Source: UBA7803 sp040219135 (GTDB taxonomy: Bacteria; Pseudomonadota; Gammaproteobacteria; Pseudomonadales; Azotimanducaceae). From it: 64,000 nucleotides of DNA. The stretch covers positions 248,001 through 312,000 of the forward strand of contig JAVJTA010000007.1 in the NCBI GenBank assembly GCA_040219135.1, read 5' to 3'. A program made the translations under genes and the position numbers. Below are positions 42,309 to 51,184 of this stretch, piece after piece (the stretch's first letter is position 1; every line of letters starts with the position of its first letter). The notes below the pieces were generated by a model. It was given only the letters and a program-made list of their open reading frames with translations. It did no database searches and was not told the origin of the DNA.

Positions 42309-43389
42309 AGTCGAACATGATGACGCTGCGGGCAACCTCGCCGGTTTTCAGCGCCTCGAGCCCGTCGTTGACGTCTTCCAGCTTGATCCGCCGGGAGATC
42401 AGATCGTCGAGGTGCAGACGCCCCTGCAGATAGAGCTCGACGAACCGCGGCATGTCGACGCGAAAGCGGTTCGAGCCCATGTTGGACCCCTGCAGCTTGC
42501 GCTCCATGAGGAATTCGGGGCCGTGCAGCTCGATGTGGGTGCCGACCGGAATCATGCCGATGATGGTGGCGGTGCCGCCGCGGGCCAGCATTTTGAAGGC
42601 CTGCTCGGCGGTCTGCTTCAGGCCGATGGCCTCGAAGGAGTAATGCACGCCGCCGCCGGTGAGCTCGCGCACCGCTTCGATGGGGTCGTTGTCCTTGGCG
42701 TTGACCACGTCGGTGGCGCCGAACTTGCGCGCCAGTTCCAGCTTCGACGGCACCATGTCCACGGCAATGATCCGCGCCGCACCGGCGATGGCGGCACCGT
42801 TGATGGCCGACAGGCCGACCCCGCCGCAGCCGATCACGGCGACGGTGCTGCCGACTTCGATCCGGGCGGTGTGAATCACCGCGCCGACGCCGGTGGTGAC
42901 CCCGCAGCCGATCAGGGCAGCGCGATCCATCGGCATGTCCTCGCGGATCTTGGCGATGGCGTGCTCGTGGACCAGCATGTACTCGGCGAACGACGACAGG
43001 TTGAGGAACTGGGCCAGCGGCTCCTTGCCCTTGATCAGTCGCTGTGGCTGCTCGGGCGGGCGCTGCAGTTCGGGCTCCTGGCACAGCGACATGTGCCCGG
43101 TCAGGCAGTACTCGCAGTGACCGCAGAACGCGGAAAGACAGGTGATCACGTGATCGCCCGGCTTGACGTAGGTGACGTCGGCGCCCACGGCTTCCACCAC
43201 GCCGGCGGACTCGTGGCCGAGCACCGCCGGCAGCGGATACGGGTAGGAACCGTTCTGGAAGTGCAGGTCGGAGTGGCACACGCCCGCGGCCGCCGTGCGG
43301 ATGAGCACTTCCCTGGGGCCGGGGTCGCCGTGCTGGATGTCTTCGATCTCGAGTGGCTTGTTGATTTCTCGCAGGACGGCGGCCTTCAT
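42307..43389 (-). CDS. Zinc-dependent alcohol dehydrogenase
   Basis: A 360-residue MDR-family dehydrogenase. Catalytic zinc ligands are Cys in GVCHSDLH and the His of GHESAGVVE. The structural-zinc lobe has four Cys in CLSAFCGHCEYCLTGHMSLC. The NAD(P) motif is GCGGVGLSAI. The length and the QEPELQRPP loop resemble Zn-ADHs of the class III/NDMA-dependent group found in alcohol and sterol oxidation. The ATG at 43389 has GAGG upstream. Given the CYP153, a role in oxidising long-chain alcohols is possible but unproved. Confidence 0.9.
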   Translation of the reverse strand: MKAAVLREINKPLEIEDIQHGDPGPREVLIRTAAAGVCHSDLHFQNGSYPYPLPAVLGHESAGVVEAVGADVTYVKPGDHVITCLSAFCGHCEYCLTGHMSLCQEPELQRPPEQPQRLIKGKEPLAQFLNLSSFAEYMLVHEHAIAKIREDMPMDRAALIGCGVTTGVGAVIHTARIEVGSTVAVIGCGGVGLSAINGAAIAGAARIIAVDMVPSKLELARKFGATDVVNAKDNDPIEAVRELTGGGVHYSFEAIGLKQTAEQAFKMLARGGTATIIGMIPVGTHIELHGPEFLMERKLQGSNMGSNRFRVDMPRFVELYLQGRLHLDDLISRRIKLEDVNDGLEALKTGEVARSVIMFD

Positions 43390-43505
43390 GATGCGGTGCC
43401 TCGATAGCGTGTGGAAACCCTCGAGTTTGCCAGCGCACCTGGTGGATTACTACTTCGCCCGGGGTAGACTGCTCCATTGAACGGGGCGGGTCGCCCGGGG
43501 GTGGA

Positions 43506-44030
43506 ATGGTCTGGGTTCTGGTGGGTCTCGGTTCGAATCGCGGCGATTCCGTCGCCATTGTCCGCGAGGCGTTGGATCGGCTGCAGGATTTCGCCGCCGC
43601 CGGCGTGCGCGGATCGAGCCTGTGGCGCACCTCGCCGGTGGACTGTCCGCCGGGATCCGGCGACTTCATCAACGCCGCGGCGGCCTTCGAGCCGCGCCCC
43701 GGCGTCTCCCCGGAGGCTCTGCTCGCGGGTCTCAAGGCCATCGAACGTGACTACGGCCGGCAACCCGTGGGGGTGCGGAACGCGCCGCGGGAGCTCGACC
43801 TCGACCTGCTGCTGTTCGGCGACGAAGTTCGCCAGGCCGACGATTTCGTGCTGCCCCATCCGCGGGCGGTGAACCGGCTGTTCGTGCTGGCGCCGGCGGC
43901 CGAGGTGCTGCCCCAGGCGCGCTGGCCCGGCACCGGCCGCTCGGTGGCAGAGCTGCTGGCCGCGCTGCACAGCGACGAGTGCGTCGAGCGCCTTCCCGAG
44001 CCGCGCGCCTCGGCCGGGCGCCATGAGTAG
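43506..44030 (+). CDS. folK: 2-amino-4-hydroxy-6-hydroxymethyldihydropteridine pyrophosphokinase
   Basis: A 174-residue HPPK. It opens with the GLGSNRGDS motif; the catalytic/Mg segment is RNAPRELDLDLLLFGD, followed by the LPHPRAVNRLFVL signature. It activates hydroxymethyl-dihydropterin with ATP for folate synthesis. It partners functionally with pabBC at 37190-38986. The gene overlaps the following secreted-protein gene by 8 bases. folB, folP and panB are not adjacent. Confidence 0.95.
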   Translation: MVWVLVGLGSNRGDSVAIVREALDRLQDFAAAGVRGSSLWRTSPVDCPPGSGDFINAAAAFEPRPGVSPEALLAGLKAIERDYGRQPVGVRNAPRELDLDLLLFGDEVRQADDFVLPHPRAVNRLFVLAPAAEVLPQARWPGTGRSVAELLAALHSDECVERLPEPRASAGRHE

Positions 44031-44916
44031 GCGGCGGCCGCTGCTCCTCGCCGTCACCCTCGCCGGCCTGCTCGGCTCCGGCGCGGTGGCCGGCTACGAG
44101 CCCCAGGTGCATCAGCGGCTGACGTTCTTCGCCGCGAAGGTCCTCAACCGCTGCGTCGAAGGTTCTCCGGTGGCGCCGCTGACGCCGCTGCAGGTGCGCT
44201 TCATCGCCAACGGCAACATGGGCCTCGCCAGCAGCAATGCGCTGATCCGGTTCTTCCGCTGGAGCTATTTCGACGTGGCGGACCGTGACGACCGCCAGTT
44301 CCTGTGGCTGATCAGCACCCGCTTTCTCGACGACTTCGACGCGGTGTCCGAGCGCTTCGAGGCGAACGAGGACGCCGCCGAGCGCTACCAGGAGCTGGGA
44401 CGAATCGTCAGCTACGTGCAGCTGGTCAGCGCGCCGTCGCGCGCGCTGCCGGTGTACACCGCGCGATTCTGGCGCTGGAGCTTCGGCGATCGGTTCGACG
44501 ATTACCCGCTCGACGGCGCGGCCCTGGAGGCCGCCCTCGGCGCCACGGACTGCGACTTCCTCGAACCGCCGCCCGAGAGCTATCGTGACGTCCTGTTCGA
44601 TGTCGCCCGCGACACCCTGGCAGCAGTGCGGGCCCCCGTGGACGGCCTGCCGACGACCTGGGAGTCGTTCTGGACGCCGGGGCGGAAGCCCGGTGATTTC
44701 GGTGACTACGGCCCCGCGGGCAACAACTTCGGACGCAAGGTCGAGTTCCGTTGCCTCGGCGACCCGGCCGAACGCTGTGTGCTGCTGGAGGACGATCCCC
44801 TGTATGCCGAGTTTGCGCTGGCGCGCCAGCTTGCGGCCGTGCGCGGTACCGCCCGGGTGATGCTCCTGTACCAGCGCCAGCATGGAGACGCGCGGGTTCA
44901 GCAGGCGGACCGCTGA
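44023..44916 (+). CDS. Secreted protein of unknown function
   Basis: A 297-residue protein with a signal peptide (about 1-24). The mature part begins YEPQVHQRLTFFAAKVLNRC and appears largely helical and aromatic (FFRWSYFDVADRDDRQFLWL, FWRWSFGDRF). The HQRLT opening and the SYVQLVSAPSRALPVY segment vaguely recall the helical zinc phospholipase C/P1-nuclease fold, but the full His/Asp ligand set is not evident. I therefore leave function open. It overlaps folK by 8 bases and the following gene by 35 bases, so it belongs to that transcript. Confidence 0.6.
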   Translation: MSRRRPLLLAVTLAGLLGSGAVAGYEPQVHQRLTFFAAKVLNRCVEGSPVAPLTPLQVRFIANGNMGLASSNALIRFFRWSYFDVADRDDRQFLWLISTRFLDDFDAVSERFEANEDAAERYQELGRIVSYVQLVSAPSRALPVYTARFWRWSFGDRFDDYPLDGAALEAALGATDCDFLEPPPESYRDVLFDVARDTLAAVRAPVDGLPTTWESFWTPGRKPGDFGDYGPAGNNFGRKVEFRCLGDPAERCVLLEDDPLYAEFALARQLAAVRGTARVMLLYQRQHGDARVQQADR

Positions 44917-45901
44917 CGCGCTGGCGATGTCCGGCATCGACATGTTCTGCGCCGCCGACGACCAGCATCGCGTGGTCCTGCTGGTGGACCTGCTGCAGCG
45001 GGCGGGGCAGCGGGTGGAGCTGCGCCCGGAACCGACGCCGGAACCCACCGACCCCTGCCTCGTCGCCTGTACCCGGCGTGCCCTTGCGGAGCCCTGGATC
45101 GCCGAGCTGTTCGCACGCGGCACTGACGTGGTGGCGGTACGCCTGGACGGCACGCCGTTGCCGGGACCGTGCGCACGCAGCATCGACATGCAGAACTGGC
45201 CGGCGCGTTCCGCCGACCGCCAGGTCGCCGCGCTGGTAGGCTGGCTGCTGCAGCACGGTAGTGGCGCGGCGTCCGTCGAGGTGGCCGGCCTGGCGTCCGG
45301 CTCGCGTCTGGAGGCCGATCGGCACGTCCCCGTGCGGCGCCGGCGGCAGCGTTCCAGCGACTCGGTCCGCGCCCTGCTGGTGCTCGTGGTGCTGGTGCTC
45401 GGCGGTGGGCTGTTGTGGCTGTCGGCCCCGGAGCCGGGGTCCCGGGACCACGACGAGGCCGCGACCTCGATCATGCTGGATTCGCCGGCACTGGCCCCGG
45501 TTTCCGGGGACGGCCCGGGCGGCGCTGCGGCGGCGTCCAGTGAAATCGGGTCGGTGGCCGCTGGCGCAGCGTCGTCGCCGCCGCCCGCGGAGCCAACGGC
45601 TGCGGAGCCAGCGCCTGCGGAACCAACGCCAGCGGGCCCACCGGCGGACCAACCGCGCCCGGAACAAGCGCCAGCACAGCCGCCCGCGCCGCTGTCCGCG
45701 CAGCCTGCGGCCGCGCCGCCGCCGCAGACCGCGGACGCGCTGGCCCATCTGTGCAACGCGCGCAGCGTGGCGGCGGCCCGTGCCTGGGCGGCGGCATTGA
45801 ACTGGAAGCAGCGGCGCCGCCTGCCCGACGAGCCCTGTGTGCGCCGGCTGTTGGAACGCCCGGGATTTTCTGAGCTCGAGGAGCTCGTCGAGGTGCCCTG
45901 A
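44882..45901 (+). CDS. TIR-like N-terminal domain, single TM helix and Pro/Ala-rich tail
   Basis: A 339-residue protein. Residues about 16-125 resemble a bacterial TIR_2 domain: DMFCAADDQHRVVLLVDLLQRAG, then CLVACTRRALAEPWIAELF, then VVAVRLDGTPLPG...IDMQNWP. The usual F-I-S-Y start is FCAADD, so it is divergent, and a catalytic Glu is not obvious. One helix (about 163-180) crosses the membrane; the remainder is Pro/Ala/Glu low complexity with a small C-terminal helical part holding two Cys. A second ATG at 44927 would avoid the 35-base overlap with the preceding gene and still include the domain. Confidence 0.55.
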   Translation: METRGFSRRTADALAMSGIDMFCAADDQHRVVLLVDLLQRAGQRVELRPEPTPEPTDPCLVACTRRALAEPWIAELFARGTDVVAVRLDGTPLPGPCARSIDMQNWPARSADRQVAALVGWLLQHGSGAASVEVAGLASGSRLEADRHVPVRRRRQRSSDSVRALLVLVVLVLGGGLLWLSAPEPGSRDHDEAATSIMLDSPALAPVSGDGPGGAAAASSEIGSVAAGAASSPPPAEPTAAEPAPAEPTPAGPPADQPRPEQAPAQPPAPLSAQPAAAPPPQTADALAHLCNARSVAAARAWAAALNWKQRRRLPDEPCVRRLLERPGFSELEELVEVP

Positions 45902-45942
45902 GCCGCGCGCCGGGGCATAATCCGGCGGGAGGCGGATTTCCG

Positions 45943-47145
45943 ATGCACGAACCCTTTCTCAGCGGGATCAAGGTCGTCGACCTGGGATCGTTTCTGGCTG
46001 CGCCCGCCGCGGCCACGGTGATGGCCGACTTCGGCGCCGAGGTGATCAAGGTGGAACCGCCGGAAGGCGACGGCCTGCGCCGCCTGCTGGCCGGCGCGCC
46101 GGTGGATTACTTCTGGCTGCTGACCTCGCGCAGCAAGCGCAGCCTGAGCCTTGATCTGAAGAGCGAAGGCGGCGCCGAGATTCTGCATCGTCTGGTGGCC
46201 TGGGCCGACGTGTTCGTCACCAACTACCGCGACAGCCTGCTGGAAAAGCTCGGCCTTCGGTACGACGACCTGCAGCCGGTGAACCCGCGCCTGATCTACG
46301 CCCACGTCTCCGGCTACGGCCGCGCCGGCCCCGAGGCTGCGCGCCCCGCGTTCGATACCACCGCCTGGTGGGGGCGCAGCGGCCTGCAGGAATTCACCCG
46401 CGACGTCGGCGCGCCGCCGATCATCTCCGCTCCCGGCATGGGCGATCACGCGACCGCGATGTCGGTGTTCGGCGCGGTCATGGCGGCGCTCTACCGCCGT
46501 GAGCGGACCGGCAGGGGAGCGCTGGTCGGCACGTCGCTGCTGGCGAACGGCATGTGGAGCAACGGCATGGTGATGCAGGCGATGCTCGCCGGCGAAGACT
46601 GGTCCACACGCAAGCACGACGGCGAACGGCCGCGCCAGGCGCTGGCCGCACTTTACCGCACCGGCGACGACCGCTGGGTTCAGCTGTCCCTCCTGAATCC
46701 GCTCCGCGAGTGGCCGCTGTTCTGCGAGGCCATGCTGCATCCGGAGTGGCAGCAGGACGCGCGCTTCGCCAGCGCCGAAGCGCGTCTCGTCAACGCCGAC
46801 GACCTGGGCGCGCTGATCGGCGACGCGATCGGGTCGTTCACCCTGGAGGAGTTCCGTGGGCGCATGGAGGCGCGCGGCCTCACCTACGGCTTCGCCGCCC
46901 GGAATCGCGAGCTGGTGGCGGATCCGCAGCTCATCGAAAACGGCATGCTGGTGGCGACGGAGGAAGCCGAGGGACCGTACACGCGCACTGTGAGCAACCC
47001 CATCTACCTGTCCGAGGAGACCAAGCGCACGCCGTCGCGGGCGCCTGCCATCGGCGAGCACAGCGTCGAGATTCTGCGCGAACTCGGCTGCGGCGACGAC
47101 GAGATCGATCGCTGGGTGCAGCGTGGCGTGGTCACCCAGCAGTGA
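45943..47145 (+). CDS. CoA transferase family III (CaiB/BaiF)
   Basis: A 400-residue family III CoA transferase. It begins GIKVVDLGSFLAAPAAATVMADFGAEVIKVEPP in parts, with the NYRDSLLEKLGL segment, the HVSGYGRAGP loop and the catalytic Asp in MGDHATAM. These enzymes move CoA between carboxylic acids in catabolic routes. The stop overlaps the LLM gene start (GTGA), giving tight coupling to the oxidoreductase after it. Confidence 0.92.
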   Translation: MHEPFLSGIKVVDLGSFLAAPAAATVMADFGAEVIKVEPPEGDGLRRLLAGAPVDYFWLLTSRSKRSLSLDLKSEGGAEILHRLVAWADVFVTNYRDSLLEKLGLRYDDLQPVNPRLIYAHVSGYGRAGPEAARPAFDTTAWWGRSGLQEFTRDVGAPPIISAPGMGDHATAMSVFGAVMAALYRRERTGRGALVGTSLLANGMWSNGMVMQAMLAGEDWSTRKHDGERPRQALAALYRTGDDRWVQLSLLNPLREWPLFCEAMLHPEWQQDARFASAEARLVNADDLGALIGDAIGSFTLEEFRGRMEARGLTYGFAARNRELVADPQLIENGMLVATEEAEGPYTRTVSNPIYLSEETKRTPSRAPAIGEHSVEILRELGCGDDEIDRWVQRGVVTQQ

Positions 47146-48068
47146 AGCTCGGACTGACCCCCTGGCTGCCCCGGGATCGCACCGCCGCCGGTCTGTCCGA
47201 CCAGGCGGCGCGCGCCGAGGCCCTCGGCTACGACTCCTTCTGGCTGCCGGAAAATCACTTCAACGAAGACGCCATCCCGGATCCGCTGATGCTGCTGGCC
47301 GCGGTGGCGGCGGCGACCTCGCGGATCCGTCTGGCCACCACCTCGTATCTGCTGCCCCTGCGGCATCCGCTGCAGGCGGCCGAGCAGGTGGCGGTGCTCG
47401 ATCAGCTGTGCAACGGTCGAGTGATCCTCGGCGTCGGGCGGGGCTATGCCGCGCCCATGCTGAGGGCGTTCAACGTCCTGCCGCGGGACAAGCGCACGTT
47501 GTTCGAAGCCTGTCTGGAGATCATGCTGCGTGCCTGGTCGGGCGCACCGGTGTTGGTCGAAGAAGGCAGCGAGCACGCCGTGTCGGTGGCGCCGCTGCCG
47601 GTACAGAAACCGCATCCACCGGTGTGGGTGGCCGCGTTCGGTCCCAAGGCGCTGGCTCAGGCAGGCCGGCTCGGGTTGCCGTATCTGGCGTCGCCGGTGG
47701 AGCCCATCGCCGTGCTCGAGGAGAATTATCGTCTGCACCGCGGCGCCCTGGCGTCGGCAGGACGGCCGCTGCCCGACGAAGTGCCGCTGATGCGGGCACT
47801 GTTCGTCACCGGCGCCGCCGCCGAGACCCGCGCGCTGCGCGAGGTCATGCAGACCCAGGCGCGCTCCAGTGGACGCCTGCCGGAGGACGCCGACGTGGAG
47901 GACTGGACCATCGTCGGCGAGGCCAGCTACGTGGCCGAACGCGTGGCCGAGTACCGCGAGCGCCTGGGCATGACCCATCTGGTGATCGCGCGATTGCGCA
48001 GCGGCGGGCTCGACCCGGCCCGGGTGGAGCGCTCGGTGGCGCGCGCCGCCGAGATTCTGTTGGGATGA
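47142..48068 (+). CDS. LLM-class flavin-dependent oxidoreductase
   Basis: A 308-residue luciferase-like TIM-barrel flavoprotein. KLGLTPWLPRDRT opens the barrel; SFWLPENHF, SRIRLATTSYLLPLRHPLQAAEQVAVLDQL in parts, and GRVILGVGRGY are the family signatures for F420/FMN-binding. The GTG at 47142 overlaps the CoA transferase stop. Context suggests oxidation of the acyl substrate handled by the transferase and the hydroxyacid dehydrogenase; this is inference. Confidence 0.9.
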   Translation: MKLGLTPWLPRDRTAAGLSDQAARAEALGYDSFWLPENHFNEDAIPDPLMLLAAVAAATSRIRLATTSYLLPLRHPLQAAEQVAVLDQLCNGRVILGVGRGYAAPMLRAFNVLPRDKRTLFEACLEIMLRAWSGAPVLVEEGSEHAVSVAPLPVQKPHPPVWVAAFGPKALAQAGRLGLPYLASPVEPIAVLEENYRLHRGALASAGRPLPDEVPLMRALFVTGAAAETRALREVMQTQARSSGRLPEDADVEDWTIVGEASYVAERVAEYRERLGMTHLVIARLRSGGLDPARVERSVARAAEILLG

Positions 48069-48084
48069 CGGGGAGGACTCACTG

Positions 48085-49095
48085 TTGAGCTATCGGATTC
48101 TGTGGCCGGCCATGCGCTGGCCGGACGATCGGGAAATCGAAGTCGCCAGCGTCGGCGCCCGGGGCCAGGCGGAGTTCTGCGAGCGTGTCGAAGACGTCAG
48201 CGACGAGCAGTGGGCGGCGTGCGATGCGCTGGTGACGGTGCAGGACATTCCTGAGATCTACCGCTCGCGCCTGCAGCGCTGCCGCATTCTGGTGACGCCG
48301 AAAGTCGGTTTCGACAACATCGATCTCGGCGCCTGGGGCGCGCTCGGCGTGCCGGTCTGCAACGTGCCGGACTACGGCACTCAGGAAGTCGCCGACCACG
48401 CCATCGCGCTGATGATGTCGCTGATGAAGGGCATCACCTTCCACACCCGGGAGCTGAAACGCGCGCTGCGCGACAACTGGCGGCCGGCGTTGAATCCGTT
48501 CGGCCGGCGTCTATCCGTGTGCACCTTCGGCGTGGTCGGTCTCGGCAGGATTGGCACCGCGGCGGCGCTGCGAGCGAAGGCCCTCGGCATGGACGTGGTG
48601 TTTTTCGATCCGTTCCGCGAGAGCGGCGCCGATCTGGCGTTGGGCATCCGCCGGGTGACCACCCTCGAGGCGCTGTTCGAGACCTCGGACGTGGTGAGCC
48701 TGCACCTGCCGCTCGGGCCGGAAACCGAAAAGCTCATCAACGCCGAGGTACTCGCCCACAGCAAGCCCGGTTTGATCCTGATCAACACGGCGCGCGGGCC
48801 GATCATCGATCTGGACGCGTTGCACGAGGCTCTGCAGAAGAACCTGGTGCAGGCGGCCGGACTCGACGTGCTGCCCCAGGAGCCGGCCAACCCGTCGCAT
48901 CCGCTGCTGGCGGCGTGGGTGGCGGACGAAGACTGGATCGACCACCGCCTGGTGATCACGCCGCACTCGGCCTTCTTCACCCCGGAGAGCGTTTACGACA
49001 TGCGTTTCAAGGGCGGCGAGCTGGCCATGACGTACCTCACCGAGGGGCGCCTGCAGAACTGCGTCAACGAGCCGTTTCTCAAGGATCGGCGATAG
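48085..49095 (+). CDS. D-2-hydroxyacid dehydrogenase family protein, TTG start
   Basis: A 336-residue NAD-dependent 2-hydroxyacid dehydrogenase resembling the CtBP-like branch. The NAD motif is GVVGLGRIG; catalytic Arg lies in INTARGPIID, Glu in the PQEPANP region, and His in ITPHSAFFT. TTG at 48085 is chosen because GGGGAGGA lies 7 bases upstream and no earlier ATG/GTG fits. It is the third gene of the CoA transferase-LLM-dehydrogenase operon. It converges on yhhQ with 9 bases between stops. Confidence 0.92.
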   Translation: MSYRILWPAMRWPDDREIEVASVGARGQAEFCERVEDVSDEQWAACDALVTVQDIPEIYRSRLQRCRILVTPKVGFDNIDLGAWGALGVPVCNVPDYGTQEVADHAIALMMSLMKGITFHTRELKRALRDNWRPALNPFGRRLSVCTFGVVGLGRIGTAAALRAKALGMDVVFFDPFRESGADLALGIRRVTTLEALFETSDVVSLHLPLGPETEKLINAEVLAHSKPGLILINTARGPIIDLDALHEALQKNLVQAAGLDVLPQEPANPSHPLLAAWVADEDWIDHRLVITPHSAFFTPESVYDMRFKGGELAMTYLTEGRLQNCVNEPFLKDRR

Positions 49096-49104
49096 CGACC
49101 TCGC

Positions 49105-49908
49105 TCAGTCGAGCACGTGCATGGTGTCGACCTGCAGGTAGCGCTTCAGTCTGGCGGTGAGCCAGTAGAACGGCAGCGTGTCCGCCAGCGCCACGAACAT
49201 CTTGAACAGGTAGTTGCTGCCCATCAGCGCCACCATGGCGGCCAGCGAAATCCCGCCGGCCAGGTAGGTGGCGCCGAAGGTCACGGTGATCACCATGAAC
49301 GAATCCACCAGCTGGCTGGTCAGGGTCGAGAAGTTGTTGCGCACCCACAGGTGCTTGCCCTTGGTCAGGCGCTTGAAGAAGTGGAACAGCTGCACGTCGC
49401 AGTACTGGGCGGCGATGTAGGCCATCATCGACGCGAACACGGCGCCGGAGGTACAGGCGTAGAGCAGCTGGAACAGCTCGACGCTGCCTGAGAGGGTCTG
49501 GCCGTTGGGTAGCGCCAGCTCTTCCGCCACCTGGATCACCTGCCACGGCGGCTGGTTGGCCGGATCGACGGCCGGCAGAGCGTTGCCGAGCCAGAGCATG
49601 CCGAGAATGAAGAAGTTCAGGCTGAATCCGACCCAGACCAGGAAGTTGGCGCGGCGGCGACCGTACAGCTCGCAGATCAGGTCGGTGCAGAGGAAGGTCA
49701 GCGGGTAGGGCAGCACGCCGACGGCAAGCTGCAGCGGGCCGATCTCCACGAAGCGGGTGATGCCCACGACGTTGAGCAGGGTCATGGCGCAGAGAAAGAA
49801 TCCGGCCAGCACCAGAAAGACGCGCTCGCGGCGCTCGTAAAGCTCCGCATCCGGATGCGGCCGATCCTCCGGGCGCTCCGGCGCCCAGACCCCCTCCTGC
49901 TCTGCCAT
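49105..49908 (-). CDS. yhhQ: Queuosine precursor transporter (YhhQ/VUT family)
   Basis: A 267-residue membrane protein with about six hydrophobic segments. The family hallmarks are GVLPYPLTFLCTDLICELYGRRRA and the ASMMAYIAAQYCDVQLFHF segment, plus WVRNNFSTLTSQLVDSFMVI. YhhQ imports 7-deazaguanine bases for tRNA queuosine. The start codon overlaps the SDR stop (TGATG), so it is the last of three coupled genes PTPS-SDR-yhhQ. Confidence 0.92.
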   Translation of the reverse strand: MAEQEGVWAPERPEDRPHPDAELYERRERVFLVLAGFFLCAMTLLNVVGITRFVEIGPLQLAVGVLPYPLTFLCTDLICELYGRRRANFLVWVGFSLNFFILGMLWLGNALPAVDPANQPPWQVIQVAEELALPNGQTLSGSVELFQLLYACTSGAVFASMMAYIAAQYCDVQLFHFFKRLTKGKHLWVRNNFSTLTSQLVDSFMVITVTFGATYLAGGISLAAMVALMGSNYLFKMFVALADTLPFYWLTARLKRYLQVDTMHVLD

Positions 49909-50603
49909 CAGCGCTCCACCTGACCGAGGTTGGCGTGCACGACGGCGCCGTTGAGCACCGGATGGGTGGCCGCGAACAGCAGGGTCTCGGCGATCTCGGT
50001 GGGATCGATGAGGCGGTTGAAGGCCGATATCGCCTGCACCGCGACCAGGGCGTCGACGGGCACGTGCTGGCGCAGCATCTCGGTGTCGGTGAAGCCGGGG
50101 CATACGCACACCGTGTGCACGCCGCTGCCGGCGAGGTCCTGACAGGTCGCGCGCATCATGCCGACCATGGCGTGTTTGCTGGTCACGTAGCTGTAGCTGC
50201 CCGGGACCGCCTTCTCGGACAGCGTCGAGCCGACGTAGAGAATGGCGGAGCCCGGTTTCATGTACGGAAAGCAGAGCTGATTCAGCGCCGTGGGCGCCAC
50301 GACGTTCACGGCGAGCACGTCCTGCATGGCGCGCGCGCTGGTGTCCACGGCGCGGTCGTTCTCCATGCGCGCTGCGTTGTGCACCAGAACCAGCGTCTCT
50401 GCCTGCTCCAGCTCGCGGCGCAGGGGTGCGTCGATGGTGTCGATGAAGTCCGGATCCGCGAGGTTACAGCTCAGGTGCAGCGCCTGCGCAACCGGACACG
50501 GCCGCCGCGACAGGTTGATCACCCGGAAGCCTGCGTCGGCAAAGAGGTGTGCGGTGCTGGCGCCGATGCCGGCGCTGCCGCCGGTGATCAGAAGCGTCTT
50601 CAT
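49908..50603 (-). CDS. SDR oxidoreductase, sepiapterin-reductase-like context
   Basis: A 231-residue short-chain dehydrogenase. The cofactor loop is TGGSAGIG and NAA occupies the NNAG position. The catalytic residues are Ser in VGSTLS and Tyr/Lys in YSYVTSKHA, with CPGFTDTEM after them. It overlaps the PTPS gene on one side (ATGA) and yhhQ on the other. The PTPS neighbour suggests pteridine or 7-deazapurine reduction, as sepiapterin reductase is also an SDR; no sequence feature proves the substrate. Confidence 0.87.
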   Translation of the reverse strand: MKTLLITGGSAGIGASTAHLFADAGFRVINLSRRPCPVAQALHLSCNLADPDFIDTIDAPLRRELEQAETLVLVHNAARMENDRAVDTSARAMQDVLAVNVVAPTALNQLCFPYMKPGSAILYVGSTLSEKAVPGSYSYVTSKHAMVGMMRATCQDLAGSGVHTVCVCPGFTDTEMLRQHVPVDALVAVQAISAFNRLIDPTEIAETLLFAATHPVLNGAVVHANLGQVER

Positions 50604-51106
50604 GCCTGCGCTCCCGGGCTGTGCCAGCGCGCCCCCGCCCACTGACCGGGGCCGGAGGAGACGCGAACTTCCAGCGACAGGATCTCGAGTCCGGTGATGA
50701 GCGGGTCTTCACGCAGGCGTTCGAGGAACCACGCTGCCATCTCTTCCACGGTAATGTTGCGTACCGGCAGGGTGAGGACGTCGCGGGGCAGAAACGGGAT
50801 CCGCTCGTCGGCGAAAAGCGCGACCAGGTAGCCGTCGCGCTGCTCCAGGCGCAGGTGCGGCGAACGTTCCGGGAGCAGCACCTTCTCGTCGAGTCCGTCG
50901 CACAGCGACTTCAGCGCGTCCTTGAAGACGTTGTAGTCGAAGGTCAGACCGTCGTCACCGACGGGGCCCTGCACCGTGGCCTGCACGTAGAACGTGTGGC
51001 CGTGCAGATCCTCGCGCTCGGTGGCGGAGAACAGCGTGAAGTGCGCTGCATTGAAGTGCAGATAGTCCTTGCTGATCTCGATGGTGCTGACGGTGGGCGC
51101 TGGCAT
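50600..51106 (-). CDS. 6-pyruvoyl-tetrahydropterin synthase-family protein (QueD/PTPS-like)
   Basis: A 168-residue T-fold protein, longer than the ~120-residue QueD. Zinc ligands are His22 (NAAHF), His35 and His37 (LHGH). QueD and animal PTPS carry a catalytic Cys a few residues before HGH; here the stretch is EREDLHGH with no Cys, and Glu32 gives the E-x-x-HGH arrangement described for PTPS-III, which can replace FolB in folate synthesis. The ATG at 51106 begins a three-gene coupled unit. It could act in queuosine or in folate; the missing Cys favours the latter, with moderate certainty. Confidence 0.82.
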   Translation of the reverse strand: MPAPTVSTIEISKDYLHFNAAHFTLFSATEREDLHGHTFYVQATVQGPVGDDGLTFDYNVFKDALKSLCDGLDEKVLLPERSPHLRLEQRDGYLVALFADERIPFLPRDVLTLPVRNITVEEMAAWFLERLREDPLITGLEILSLEVRVSSGPGQWAGARWHSPGAQA

Positions 51107-51184
51107 GACCGATGGATGCTATCACAGGGTTTTGTCGGTGCTGCGTGAAACGTCGAGGGGGCTGGCCGAGGCCCGCGACGCGGT

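Noticed and set aside
44882..45901. Part of a TIR-based antiphage defence system
   Set aside because: No partner (SIR2, ThsA-like, STING, Argonaute or CBASS gene) lies nearby, and the neighbours are folate and catabolic genes.
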